Part shown: positions 17,133 through 24,950 of the stretch, one piece after another
Layout of the letters: every line of letters starts with the position of its first letter
How positions within the stretch are numbered: position 1 is the stretch's first letter
Assembly (NCBI GenBank): GCA_016191815.1
Contig: JACPVI010000006.1
Span: 124,001-188,000, forward strand
DNA from: Myxococcales bacterium
Lineage (GTDB): Bacteria; Myxococcota; Myxococcia; Myxococcales; Myxococcaceae
Length of the DNA stretch: 64,000 nucleotides
Reading direction: 5' to 3'
Program-made: the position numbers and the translations under genes
Notes under the pieces: generated by a model
Seen by the model: only the letters and a program-made list of their open reading frames with translations
The model's database searches: none
What the model was told of the DNA's origin: nothing

Positions 17133-18013
17133 GGGTGCTGGGCTTGGCGCTGCCGCTCTTGGCGCTGGGGTGCCGCGCGGGCGCGCCCGGTGCGGCCCCG
17201 GCGGTGCCCGAGGTGTTGCGCGTCCGGCCCTACCAGCTTCACGTGCCCGCTGGTTACAGCCCGCGGCGGGCTGCCCCGCTCCTGGTGTCGCTGCATGGCT
17301 ACGGCGATCATGGCCGCGGCCTGGTCGATCACCTGGGGCTGGTGGCCCTCGCCGAGGAACGGACCCTCCTCCTCGCCTACCCGGACGGCACGCCCGATTC
17401 CGCCGGGCGCCGTTTCTGGAATGCCGGAGACGCCTGCTGCAATTTCGATCGCCTCGCGGTCGACGACGTCTCCTACCTCGACGCCCTCATCGACGACGTC
17501 AAGGCCCGGTTCTCGGTCGATGCGGGCCGGGTTTTCCTCCTAGGCCTCTCGAACGGAGGCTTCATGGCCCACCGCTACGCCTGCGTGCGAGGGAAGCGCG
17601 TGGCCGGGTTGATCAGCCTGGCGGGGGCGGCCCCTCCCCGCGCCGACTGCGCGCCCCAGGAAGCGGTGGCGGTGCTCCAGATCCACTCGGACGTCGACCC
17701 GGTCGTGCGCTACCAGGGAGGGGTGCTGGGAGGGGGGCTGCCTGCGGGGGCGCCGTACCCGTCGGCCCGAGAGTCGGTGTCCGCATGGGCGAGAGCCGAC
17801 GGCTGCACCGGAGAGCCTGAGCGTTCGCCGCACCCGCTGGACATCGATTCCGCCGTCCCCGGCGCGGAAACGATCGTAGAAAAATGGCCGGGGTGCGCAC
17901 GGGGAGCGGCGGAGCTATGGACCGCGCGCGGCGGCGGTCACGTGATCCGTCCCACCCAAGCATTCCTGCCCGCGCTTTCTGGCTTTCTCGAGGCGCGCGC
18001 TCGGCCGCCCTGA
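17129..18013 (+). CDS. LpqC/feruloyl-esterase-like secreted lipoprotein hydrolase
   Basis: This 294-residue alpha/beta hydrolase has a lipobox (LALGC) at its N-terminus, an oxyanion strand LLVSLHGYGDHG, a nucleophile elbow GLSNGG and a late GGGH histidine. It matches the LpqC / polyhydroxybutyrate depolymerase / feruloyl esterase group. The substrate is unknown. It overlaps the stop of the radical SAM gene, so it is co-transcribed with the lipoate cassette, although an extracytoplasmic esterase has no obvious role in sulfur transfer. Confidence 0.8.
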   Translation: MRVLGLALPLLALGCRAGAPGAAPAVPEVLRVRPYQLHVPAGYSPRRAAPLLVSLHGYGDHGRGLVDHLGLVALAEERTLLLAYPDGTPDSAGRRFWNAGDACCNFDRLAVDDVSYLDALIDDVKARFSVDAGRVFLLGLSNGGFMAHRYACVRGKRVAGLISLAGAAPPRADCAPQEAVAVLQIHSDVDPVVRYQGGVLGGGLPAGAPYPSARESVSAWARADGCTGEPERSPHPLDIDSAVPGAETIVEKWPGCARGAAELWTARGGGHVIRPTQAFLPALSGFLEARARPP

Positions 18014-18163
18014 CATCGCAGGGAAGATCGCCCACGTCTTTGCAGCGGTGTAGAATCGGAACCCCGCCCCAGGCATTTGCTCAGCCAACCTGTGACCGTC
18101 GATCACCTGGGCCGGGAGATGCAGAGCCACAATCACCACTGCGCGGTCCCGAGGCGGGAGAGC

Positions 18164-19918
18164 ATGCAAACGACGGAAAACAAGGGCCGTCATCTTGTGG
18201 TCTGCGGCAAGGGCGGCATTGGCAAGACGACCGTTGCCACCAACCTCGGGGAGGCCCTCGTCGCGCTGGACCAGCGCGTCGCGATCACCGGTTGTTCGCC
18301 GAAGTCGAGCCTGATCGACGTCTACGACATGGGCGATCGCATGGCGCCCATCCTCGATCTCAAGCGCCGGGAAGGGATCACGGCTCAGAACATCGGCAAG
18401 GCGGTGCAGCGGACCTCCACTGGGATCCTGCTGTGCGAGACAGGCGGCCCCGAGCCCGGGGTCGGGTGTGCGGGGGTGGGACTGCCCATCGCCTTCCAGG
18501 AGCTCGAGGAGCACAAGCACCAGCTCGACGGGTTCGACGCGGTCAACTACGCCTTCTACGACCTGCTCGGCGACGTGGTCTGCGGAGGCTTCTTCACCCC
18601 AATGAGGGGAGGCGGCCGCGAGGCCCTGGTGGTCATCAGCGGCGAGCTGATGGCCGTCTACGCCGGGAACAACATCTTGAGGGCGGTGAAGGCGCTCGGC
18701 GACGACGTCCGCGTGGCGGGGTACGTGGTGAACATGCGAGGGGTGCCGCACGAGGAGGAGGTGGTGCGTGCCTTTTCCGAGCGGACCCAGGTCCCCATCC
18801 TGGCCTCCATCCCCCGCGAGAGCGCCACGTTCAAGCACGCCGAGCGCGAGCGGAAGACCGTACTCAGCGCGCTCCCCGAGTCGCCGATCGCGGCGACCTT
18901 CAGGGAACTGGCCCGCAGGCTTCACTCCTCGGCCTCCGAGGTAGTCCCCAAGCCGATCGACCGCTACGACGAGCTCTACGACCTGTACATGGGCGTCCAG
19001 CGGGATCGAATCGAGATCGGGGACGATGGCCGCGCGCAATACCAGCGCAGCCTTCCCAAGAACCCGGTGTCCCGGGAGTTGCCCAAGCGCATCTCCATCT
19101 ACGGGACCGGTGGGATCGGCAAGTCGACCACCAGCTCCAACGTGAGCGCCGCGCTCGTCCTGATGGGAGAGAAGGTCTTCCAGATCGGTTGCGACCCCAA
19201 GCACGATTCGATCGCGAACCTGTGCGGACAACTGAAGCCCACCGTGCTGGACGAGGTGCAGAAGCTGGGCGGAACCCGGGGCATCAGCCGGGAGCTCCTG
19301 AAGAACCTCATCTTCCCCGGGGTAGGGTTCGAGGACCGCCTCTTCGGTACCGAGTGCGGCGGCCCCGCGCCCGGCAAGGGGTGCGCCGGCAAGGGGGTGG
19401 ACCTGGTGGTCAAGCTGCTCGAGGAGCACCGGCTCCCCCAGGAGTACCGCTTCACCTTCATCGTCTACGACGTGCTGGGGGACACCGTCTGCGGAGGATT
19501 CGCCCGGCCGCTGAAGTTCACTCCGCAGGCCTACATCGTCACCAGCGGCGAGGTGGCGACCATGATGCAGGCGATGAAGATCGCCCAGAGCATCAAGGCC
19601 GCGTCCGATCACGGCGTGGACGTGGGGATCGGCGGCATCATCGACAACATGCGGGGCATCCCCAAAGAGGCGGAGATCGTGGAAGCGGTCTTCGGCGCGG
19701 TGGGGCTACCGGTGGTCCACCACGTCCCGCGGTCCGAGTGGGTCCAGAAAGCCGAGAACGCGCGGGCCACGGTGGTCCAGGCCTTTCCCGCTTCGGATCA
19801 GGCCCGGCAGTACCTGGACCTGGCGCGGAAGCTCCAAGAGAAAACCTCGCGCCATTCGCTGACTCGAGAGGTCCTCTCGACCAGGGAGATCCTGGCGATC
19901 GTCAACCGATACGCCTGA
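18164..19918 (+). CDS. Fused double NifH-like Fe protein
   Basis: One 584-residue chain contains two complete NifH/BchL-like domains. Domain 1 (about 8-260) has Walker A GKGGIGKT at 15-22 and the two cluster cysteines, Cys102 (GVGCAGVG) and Cys140 (DVVCGGF). Domain 2 (about 308-560) has Walker A GTGGIGKS at 314-321, Cys407 (GKGCAGKG) and Cys443 (DTVCGGF). Usual NifH is about 290 residues and works as a homodimer bridged by one [4Fe-4S], so this chain could fold as a covalent dimer. The halves differ: the switch I motif is GCSPKSS in the first and GCDPKHD in the second, so the catalytic Asp pair is lost only in domain 1. ATG 18164 follows a GGCGGGAG ribosome site; a TTG at 18077 is less likely. 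It should reduce the NifDK-like pair encoded convergently. Confidence 0.93.
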   Translation: MQTTENKGRHLVVCGKGGIGKTTVATNLGEALVALDQRVAITGCSPKSSLIDVYDMGDRMAPILDLKRREGITAQNIGKAVQRTSTGILLCETGGPEPGVGCAGVGLPIAFQELEEHKHQLDGFDAVNYAFYDLLGDVVCGGFFTPMRGGGREALVVISGELMAVYAGNNILRAVKALGDDVRVAGYVVNMRGVPHEEEVVRAFSERTQVPILASIPRESATFKHAERERKTVLSALPESPIAATFRELARRLHSSASEVVPKPIDRYDELYDLYMGVQRDRIEIGDDGRAQYQRSLPKNPVSRELPKRISIYGTGGIGKSTTSSNVSAALVLMGEKVFQIGCDPKHDSIANLCGQLKPTVLDEVQKLGGTRGISRELLKNLIFPGVGFEDRLFGTECGGPAPGKGCAGKGVDLVVKLLEEHRLPQEYRFTFIVYDVLGDTVCGGFARPLKFTPQAYIVTSGEVATMMQAMKIAQSIKAASDHGVDVGIGGIIDNMRGIPKEAEIVEAVFGAVGLPVVHHVPRSEWVQKAENARATVVQAFPASDQARQYLDLARKLQEKTSRHSLTREVLSTREILAIVNRYA

Positions 19919-19923
19919 AGTCC

Positions 19924-20181
19924 CTACGTCTTCGAGATCGTGAACTTCTGCCCGTCGCACGCCACCCGGTGGTCCGTATCGCAGGTGTTGACGTCGCCGA
20001 TGTTGGAGATCCGCCGCATCAGGTCGACCTCGGGCTTGCTGAACGAGTAGTCGCCCCGGTTGATCTTCTCGATGATCGCGGCGCAGGCGGCCTCGTCGAT
20101 CTTGTCAACGTTGAACAGGCGGTCCGCCACGAGCTGCTTGAACGCCTCGAGCGTGCGGGGGAAATTGGGCTGGTATTCCAT
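19924..20181 (-). CDS. Small companion of the NifDK-like proteins
   Basis: An 85-residue, soluble, mostly helical protein is encoded last in the NifD-K operon, with an AGAGAGGA ribosome site before the ATG. It has three Cys (33, 67, 75); the last two lie in NTCDTDHRVAC. I do not recognise the family. Its size and place recall the small third subunits (AnfG/VnfG) of alternative nitrogenases, but I see no sequence resemblance that proves this. It could be a delta-like subunit, a cluster chaperone or a small electron carrier partner. Confidence 0.8.
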   Translation of the reverse strand: MEYQPNFPRTLEAFKQLVADRLFNVDKIDEAACAAIIEKINRGDYSFSKPEVDLMRRISNIGDVNTCDTDHRVACDGQKFTISKT

Positions 20182-20206
20182 GCTCGTCCTCTCTGTCCGG
20201 CCGGGG

Positions 20207-21466
20207 TTAACAGACGACTGAGTTCAGCGCGTCCTCGACGACGTTCAGCATTCCTCGATAGCCGAAATAGGGCCTCGCCCCCAAACTGATCCGCCTGCTC
20301 ATCGGATTGGCGATCGGGATGGCCTTGCACTTCGTCCTTCCCTCCAGAAGCTCGTCCACCCAGTCGGCGCCGAGCAGCACTCGCACCTCTGGCCTGGAGC
20401 AATGAGCGGTCAGCGAAGGGAGATCGCCCTCCGGCAGCACCTCGACGCCGCGGACCTCTTCCGGCGCGGCTTCGCCAACCCAGGTCGGGAAGATCCAGCC
20501 CCGCTTGAACTGAAGCTCCTCCATCATCGTCCGCGCCCACTGGGACGCCCGGTGGCGGTCGTCGCAGACGACGAAGGCCGACTCGCGGATGGTGTTGGCC
20601 CGGACGTGGTAGCGCTCCTCGCGAAGCCCCGGCCTCACGATGAAGAAGAACTCCGCCTCCTCCTCGTAGTGGACCTTTGAAACGGCCTCCGCCCCGATGC
20701 CGAGGAACCCGGCGACCTCGTCGAGCCAGAGCTTGGTCCCCCAGACTCCGATGGGCAGCTTCTTCGGTACGAAGAAGGGGATGTCGTGCGTGTCACTCAG
20801 GTACTGGGCGGCCTTCTTCCCGACGTCCGGATTCATCAGCAGCGTCCGGGAGGCCCGCGTCATGTCGGCGATGTCCGAAAGCTGCGACCGGCACGGGGCG
20901 ATGGAGACCGTGTACCCGAACTTGCCGAGGATCCTGGCGACCTCCGCCGCGTCCGCCCTCCACTGGGGATTGATCCCCACCTCGGGGATCAGGTTCAGCC
21001 GCTTGGGGTCACGCTCGGTCTTCTTCCGGCAGAGCCGTTGCACCAGCCGAAACACCGTTTCGTTGATCCCGTAGCGGTAGTCCCCCTTGAAGCCGGTCTC
21101 CACGTAGATGATGGGGAAATCCGGCGAGATGCGGCTCTCGATGAGCGACTCCAGGTCCTCGGAGATGAGCGCGGTCGCGTCTCCAAGGAAGAAGAACAGC
21201 GGCCCCGGGACGTTGCACCCGCGCACCATCGAGAGCAGCTGGGGCGTGACCGTGGCCATCCCATTCATCATCATGTCGGCCTGGGTGACCCGGAAGTGGT
21301 ACATGTCGTAGAGGTGGCGTTGGTTGTTGGTCGCCTCTACGACTTGGGACGAGCAGCCCCGCGGACCCCAGATGAGGATGTTCGGCTCCTCGAATTCGCT
21401 GGCGACCAGCGACGCGCCGTACAGCGAGCCCCTCTTGTAGAGCGCTCCGCCGATCGTGGTCAGCAT
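20207..21466 (-). CDS. NifK-like nitrogenase superfamily component 1 subunit
   Basis: The 419-residue protein is recognisable as NifK-like from LIWGPRGCSS (residues 31-40), FFFLGDATALISEDLESLI, and a C-terminal GYRGMLNVVEDALNSVV like the end of NifK. It is about 100 residues shorter than NifK, mainly at the N-terminus; the ATG is the first start after an in-frame stop. By eye alignment the three NifK P-cluster cysteines (70, 95, 153) correspond to Ser14, Cys38 and Asp96, so a normal eight-iron P-cluster is unlikely. A four-iron cluster shared with the NifD-like chain, as in BchNB where an Asp is a ligand, is more plausible. It lies 15 bases after the NifD-like gene. Confidence 0.9.
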   Translation of the reverse strand: MLTTIGGALYKRGSLYGASLVASEFEEPNILIWGPRGCSSQVVEATNNQRHLYDMYHFRVTQADMMMNGMATVTPQLLSMVRGCNVPGPLFFFLGDATALISEDLESLIESRISPDFPIIYVETGFKGDYRYGINETVFRLVQRLCRKKTERDPKRLNLIPEVGINPQWRADAAEVARILGKFGYTVSIAPCRSQLSDIADMTRASRTLLMNPDVGKKAAQYLSDTHDIPFFVPKKLPIGVWGTKLWLDEVAGFLGIGAEAVSKVHYEEEAEFFFIVRPGLREERYHVRANTIRESAFVVCDDRHRASQWARTMMEELQFKRGWIFPTWVGEAAPEEVRGVEVLPEGDLPSLTAHCSRPEVRVLLGADWVDELLEGRTKCKAIPIANPMSRRISLGARPYFGYRGMLNVVEDALNSVVC

Positions 21467-21481
21467 CGCCGAAGTCCGCGG

Positions 21482-22915
21482 TCAGTCCCGGACCAGGCCG
21501 GGAATCTTGTCGTTCCAATCGACATTCTCGTACTTCCTCTCCACGTAGCGGCTGAAGACCGAATGGTTCTGGCTGGCTTCGCGGTTGTACACCCCGCGGA
21601 TCTTCTCAATCAGGTTCCTCAGGCCGGTCAGGCCCACCGCGTGCTCCCGGAAGAAGTCCACGTCCACGGTGGGGAAGTTCCCCAGCCAGAACTTCTTGGG
21701 CATGAAGAACAGCGGCCTCTCCTCGTAGGGCATCTCGCCCTCCAGCTGCACCCAGCGCTTGGAGTTGCCCCGGATGATGCACCTGGGCTCGTTTCCCTCC
21801 TTGAGCATCTCGATGATGGTTTCCCGGGTGTTCTTGATCGTGTGGTAGGTGAAGCCGGCGAGGATGGGCTCCTGGCCGAGGTCGCGCGCCAGGTTGGTGA
21901 GCGCGAGCGCCTTCTCTCCCGGGTGCCAGATGTAGCACTCGTTGAGCTTCGACTTCTTGGCGATGAACGCGCGGAGCTCCTGGACCTCGGAGGTCAAGGC
22001 GGCGACCTCGGGAGAGCCGGAGAGCTTGTCCTCGGCGCCGACCAGCTCGGTCACCCGCTTCACCCAGCGGAGCGTGGCCGACAAGCCCAACGGGTAGCTG
22101 GCGGTGGAGTACTTCTGGCCGAAGCACTCGCTCAGGTGCTTCATCACCGCCTTGCCATAGGTGTAGCAGAGCGAGACGTTGGCCTCCGCCTGGGGAATCT
22201 TCAGCAGCTCCTCGTAGGTGGTCCCGATCCGCACGATCGTGTTGATCTCGATCCCGTTGATCGCGAGCAGCCGCTGGATCTCCTGGACGTCCGCGTTCTC
22301 CGACAGACGCCCGTTCACCCGCCGGAGGAAGAGGTTGACCGACCTGGGTCGCCGCTGGGTGGCGGTGCTCTTGGCCTTGACGTGGTCCACCAGCGCCTTG
22401 AGGGCGAAGTCAGTTCCCTCCCGGAAACCCTTGCAGCTGATGCCTCCGATCTTGATCGGGAGCACATCCGCTCCGATCCGGCCCTTGAGGCGCCTGGCGA
22501 CCGATGGTACGTCCTCGTTGATCATGTCGCTGACGCAAGTGGTGAGGACGGGGATCAGCTTCGGGTGGAACTCCGCGTCGGCGAGCCGCACCAGGTTTTC
22601 CAGCTTCTCGATGGCGCCGAAGACCACATCGGTCGCCTCCATCTCGGTGGCCGCGAGCGGCGGCCTGAACTTCTCTTGCAGCCGGCTGGCCACCCGGGTG
22701 GCGAAATAGGAGCTCACGCACCCGACCGGCCCGTGCACGATCGGGAGGACCCCGGGGAACATGGTGCAGGTGTCGTAGGCCCCGATGAAGGAGCAGAGAT
22801 TCTCGACATCCGTCTTGTCGGTCCCGTCCACGAACCCGAAGTCAACCCAGGTCAGAAGCTCGCTCAGTTTCCAGATCGACGGTTTCGAGTCGTACCAAGA
22901 CATGGCTGGCGGCAC
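21482..22915 (-). CDS. NifD-like nitrogenase superfamily component 1 subunit
   Basis: The 477-residue protein aligns with NifD. The three P-cluster ligands appear kept: Cys41 (for Cys62), Cys66 in HGPVGC (Cys88) and Cys127 in TTCVSDMINED (Cys154). The FeMo-cofactor cysteine also appears kept: Cys250 in NVSLCYTYGKAVMKHL matches Cys275 in LVHCYRSMNYISRHM. In contrast the cofactor His442 region (GPYHGFDG) reads EHAVGLTG with Val at the His position, and the active-site His195 segment is replaced. It thus probably holds an L-cluster-like cofactor with altered ligation and a non-N2 substrate. The GTG start at 22915 has AAGG at a good distance; an ATG four codons in is possible. First gene of the nifD-nifK-small operon. 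Confidence 0.93.
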   Translation of the reverse strand: MPPAMSWYDSKPSIWKLSELLTWVDFGFVDGTDKTDVENLCSFIGAYDTCTMFPGVLPIVHGPVGCVSSYFATRVASRLQEKFRPPLAATEMEATDVVFGAIEKLENLVRLADAEFHPKLIPVLTTCVSDMINEDVPSVARRLKGRIGADVLPIKIGGISCKGFREGTDFALKALVDHVKAKSTATQRRPRSVNLFLRRVNGRLSENADVQEIQRLLAINGIEINTIVRIGTTYEELLKIPQAEANVSLCYTYGKAVMKHLSECFGQKYSTASYPLGLSATLRWVKRVTELVGAEDKLSGSPEVAALTSEVQELRAFIAKKSKLNECYIWHPGEKALALTNLARDLGQEPILAGFTYHTIKNTRETIIEMLKEGNEPRCIIRGNSKRWVQLEGEMPYEERPLFFMPKKFWLGNFPTVDVDFFREHAVGLTGLRNLIEKIRGVYNREASQNHSVFSRYVERKYENVDWNDKIPGLVRD

Positions 22916-23000
22916 CTAACCTTGACGTGGACCCCGTTCCCGACAGTCGTCGTCGCATTGCGGGCTGGGAACCTGCCCGTAACCAGAGATGAGTCCCGAA

Positions 23001-23029
23001 ATTTTTGGCGATCCCGCCGGCACTGTCAA
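23001..23029 (-). promoter_or_regulatory. Sigma-70-like promoter for the NifD-like operon
   Basis: On the minus strand a perfect -35 box TTGACA (23024-23029) is followed after exactly 17 bases by AAAAAT (23001-23006; four of six match TATAAT). It lies in a locally AT-rich patch of the 238-base gap between the divergent NifD-like and arsA genes and points at the NifD-like gene, giving a leader of roughly 80 bases. No sigma-54 (GG-N10-GC) element was noticed there, unlike typical nif operons. Confidence 0.6.
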
Positions 23030-23153
23030 TCTCGACGGAGGCGCAGAGCGCCGCAACCGCCGCGCCGAGGCCCAGGTAAGATGAGGCGGGTAGGCTTGCC
23101 AGCGACGGCGGCGGTGTGGGCATGGTACCTTCCGCTTTCTCCCGTGGGCACCC

Positions 23154-24941
23154 ATGGACCTCACCGTCGACACACGGCACGTCTTGTTCACCGGCAAGGG
23201 CGGAGTGGGAAAGACCTCCGTGGCCTGCGCGGTCGCGGTGCGGCTCGCGGACGCCGGCAGGCGCGTGCTCTTGGTGAGCACCGATCCGGCGTCCAACCTC
23301 GATGAGGTGCTTCAAGTCCCGCTCGGTCCCCGGCCCACCGCCGTCAGCGGCGTCATGGGCCTCTCGGCGCTGAACCTCGACCCGGAGGCCGCGGCCCGCG
23401 CGTACCGGGAACGCGTGGTCGGACCATACCGATCGGTGCTTCCCGCGGCGGTGGTCGCCAGCATGGAGGAGCAGCTCTCCGGCGCGTGCGCGGTGGAGAT
23501 CGCTGCCTTTGACGAGCTGTCGCGGCTGCTCGGAGATCCATCGGCGACCGAGGGCCTGGACCACGTCCTGTTCGACACCGCTCCCACCGGGCACACCCTG
23601 CGGCTGCTGAAACTTCCCGCAGCCTGGACCGGCTTCATCGAGCAAAGCACGTTCGGCACCAGCTGCCTTGGCCCGCTCGCGGGTCTGGAGCGGCAGCGCA
23701 AGCTGTACGAGGAGACGGTGCGAACCCTCTCCGATCCTTCGCGCACCACGGTGGTGCTCGTCACTCGGCCCGAGCTCTCCGCCTTGGCGGAGGCGGAGCG
23801 CGCGCACCGGGAATTGGCGGCGCTGGGGCTACGAAACCAGCGCCTGGTGGTCAACGCGATCTTCCAGGCGCGAACCGACGATCCCACCGCGGCGGCGCTG
23901 GCAGCGCGAGGCCGAGAGGCGCTCGCCGCGATGCCCGAGCCTCTTCGCGCGCTGAGGCGGACGGAGCTGCCGCTTCGCCCCTCGGCGCTGATCGGAGTGG
24001 ATGCGCTGAGAGCCATCGCGGAGCCGGTGTCGGCGGACGCGGGCCCGTCCGAGGACCGGCGCCGGAGTTGGCCCCCGCTGGCGCCCCTTTTGGATGAGAT
24101 CGCCTCTCGCCGAAGCGGGCTCATCTTGGCGATGGGCAAGGGTGGGGTGGGGAAGACCACCATCGCTGCCGCGGTGGCCGTGGAGCTCGCTCGCCGGGGC
24201 CATCGCGTCCAGCTCAGCACCACGGATCCGGCGGCCCACGTCGCCACCGCCGTGGGAGAGCCTCCACCGGGGCTGCGCGTGAGCAGGATCGACCCCTCCG
24301 AGGAGACCCGCGCCTACGCGGCCCAGGTGCTCGCCTCGGTGGGCGCCGGGCTCGACGACCGCGGGCGTGCCCTGCTCGAGGAGGAGCTGCGCTCGCCGTG
24401 CACCGAGGAGATCGCGGTCTTCTTGGCGTTCGCGCGCACGGTCGCGGAGGCGGAGGACGGCCTGGTGGTGTTGGACACTGCGCCGACCGGCCACACCCTC
24501 TTGCTGCTCGACGCGACGGAGGCATACCACCGCGAGGTCGGCCGGAAAGGCAGCCGGATGCCAGAGGCGGTCCGCAAGCTCTTGCCGCGGCTGCGGGACC
24601 CCGCCTTCAGCCGACTTCTGCTCGTCACCCTGCCGGAGGCGACTCCGGTCCACGAGGCCAAGGCGCTCCAGCGCGATCTGGCTCGCGCCGGGATCGAGCC
24701 CTTCGCCTGGGTCGTCAACCAGGCGCTGACCTGCGTTTCCACCCGAGATCCGATCCTCCGTCAGCGGCAGCGTGCCGAGTGGCCGCACCTGGAGGAGGTC
24801 CGCGCCTGCGCGCCGAGGATGGCGGTGCTCCCGCCGCTGCCCGAGCCTCCCTGCGGCGCGCGAAGCTTGGGCCTTTTGGTGGGCCGGCCTCCGGGGGCCA
24901 CCGCCTCGCCCCGCGAAGCTTCCCAGTCGTATCGTCAGTAA
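23154..24941 (+). CDS. arsA: ArsA arsenite-stimulated ATPase (two-domain)
   Basis: The 595-residue protein has two ArsA ATPase domains, with Walker A GKGGVGKTS at 14-22 and GKGGVGKTT near 328-336, each followed by the DTAPTGHTLRLL-type signature. The three As(III)-binding cysteines of plasmid R773 ArsA (113, 172, 422) have counterparts at Cys112 (SGACAVEIAAFDE), Cys171 (TSCLG) and Cys416 (RSPCTEEIAVF). Family members power arsenite/antimonite efflux through ArsB. No ArsB or Acr3 gene is in the window. It is followed 9 bases later by an ArsD fusion and is divergent from the NifD-like operon, so it may serve the nitrogenase-like system or ordinary arsenic handling. Confidence 0.92.
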   Translation: MDLTVDTRHVLFTGKGGVGKTSVACAVAVRLADAGRRVLLVSTDPASNLDEVLQVPLGPRPTAVSGVMGLSALNLDPEAAARAYRERVVGPYRSVLPAAVVASMEEQLSGACAVEIAAFDELSRLLGDPSATEGLDHVLFDTAPTGHTLRLLKLPAAWTGFIEQSTFGTSCLGPLAGLERQRKLYEETVRTLSDPSRTTVVLVTRPELSALAEAERAHRELAALGLRNQRLVVNAIFQARTDDPTAAALAARGREALAAMPEPLRALRRTELPLRPSALIGVDALRAIAEPVSADAGPSEDRRRSWPPLAPLLDEIASRRSGLILAMGKGGVGKTTIAAAVAVELARRGHRVQLSTTDPAAHVATAVGEPPPGLRVSRIDPSEETRAYAAQVLASVGAGLDDRGRALLEEELRSPCTEEIAVFLAFARTVAEAEDGLVVLDTAPTGHTLLLLDATEAYHREVGRKGSRMPEAVRKLLPRLRDPAFSRLLLVTLPEATPVHEAKALQRDLARAGIEPFAWVVNQALTCVSTRDPILRQRQRAEWPHLEEVRACAPRMAVLPPLPEPPCGARSLGLLVGRPPGATASPREASQSYRQ

Positions 24942-24950
24942 GGAGGGACC

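Noticed and set aside
18092-18106. Imperfect palindrome GTGACC-GTC-GATCAC before the NifHH gene
   Set aside because: Resembles half-sites of CRP/FNR-type operators but spacing and symmetry are imperfect; no second copy upstream of the partner operon was noticed.
18164-22915. Chlorophyllide or protochlorophyllide reductase (BchLNB/XYZ) or CfbCD
   Set aside because: No tetrapyrrole genes nearby, NifB is present, the FeMo-cofactor Cys appears kept, and the Fe protein is a double-domain fusion.
20786-23305. Long plus-strand frame of 839 codons across the NifDK-like genes
   Set aside because: Antisense shadow without any domain; the minus-strand frames show clear NifD/NifK motifs and ribosome sites.
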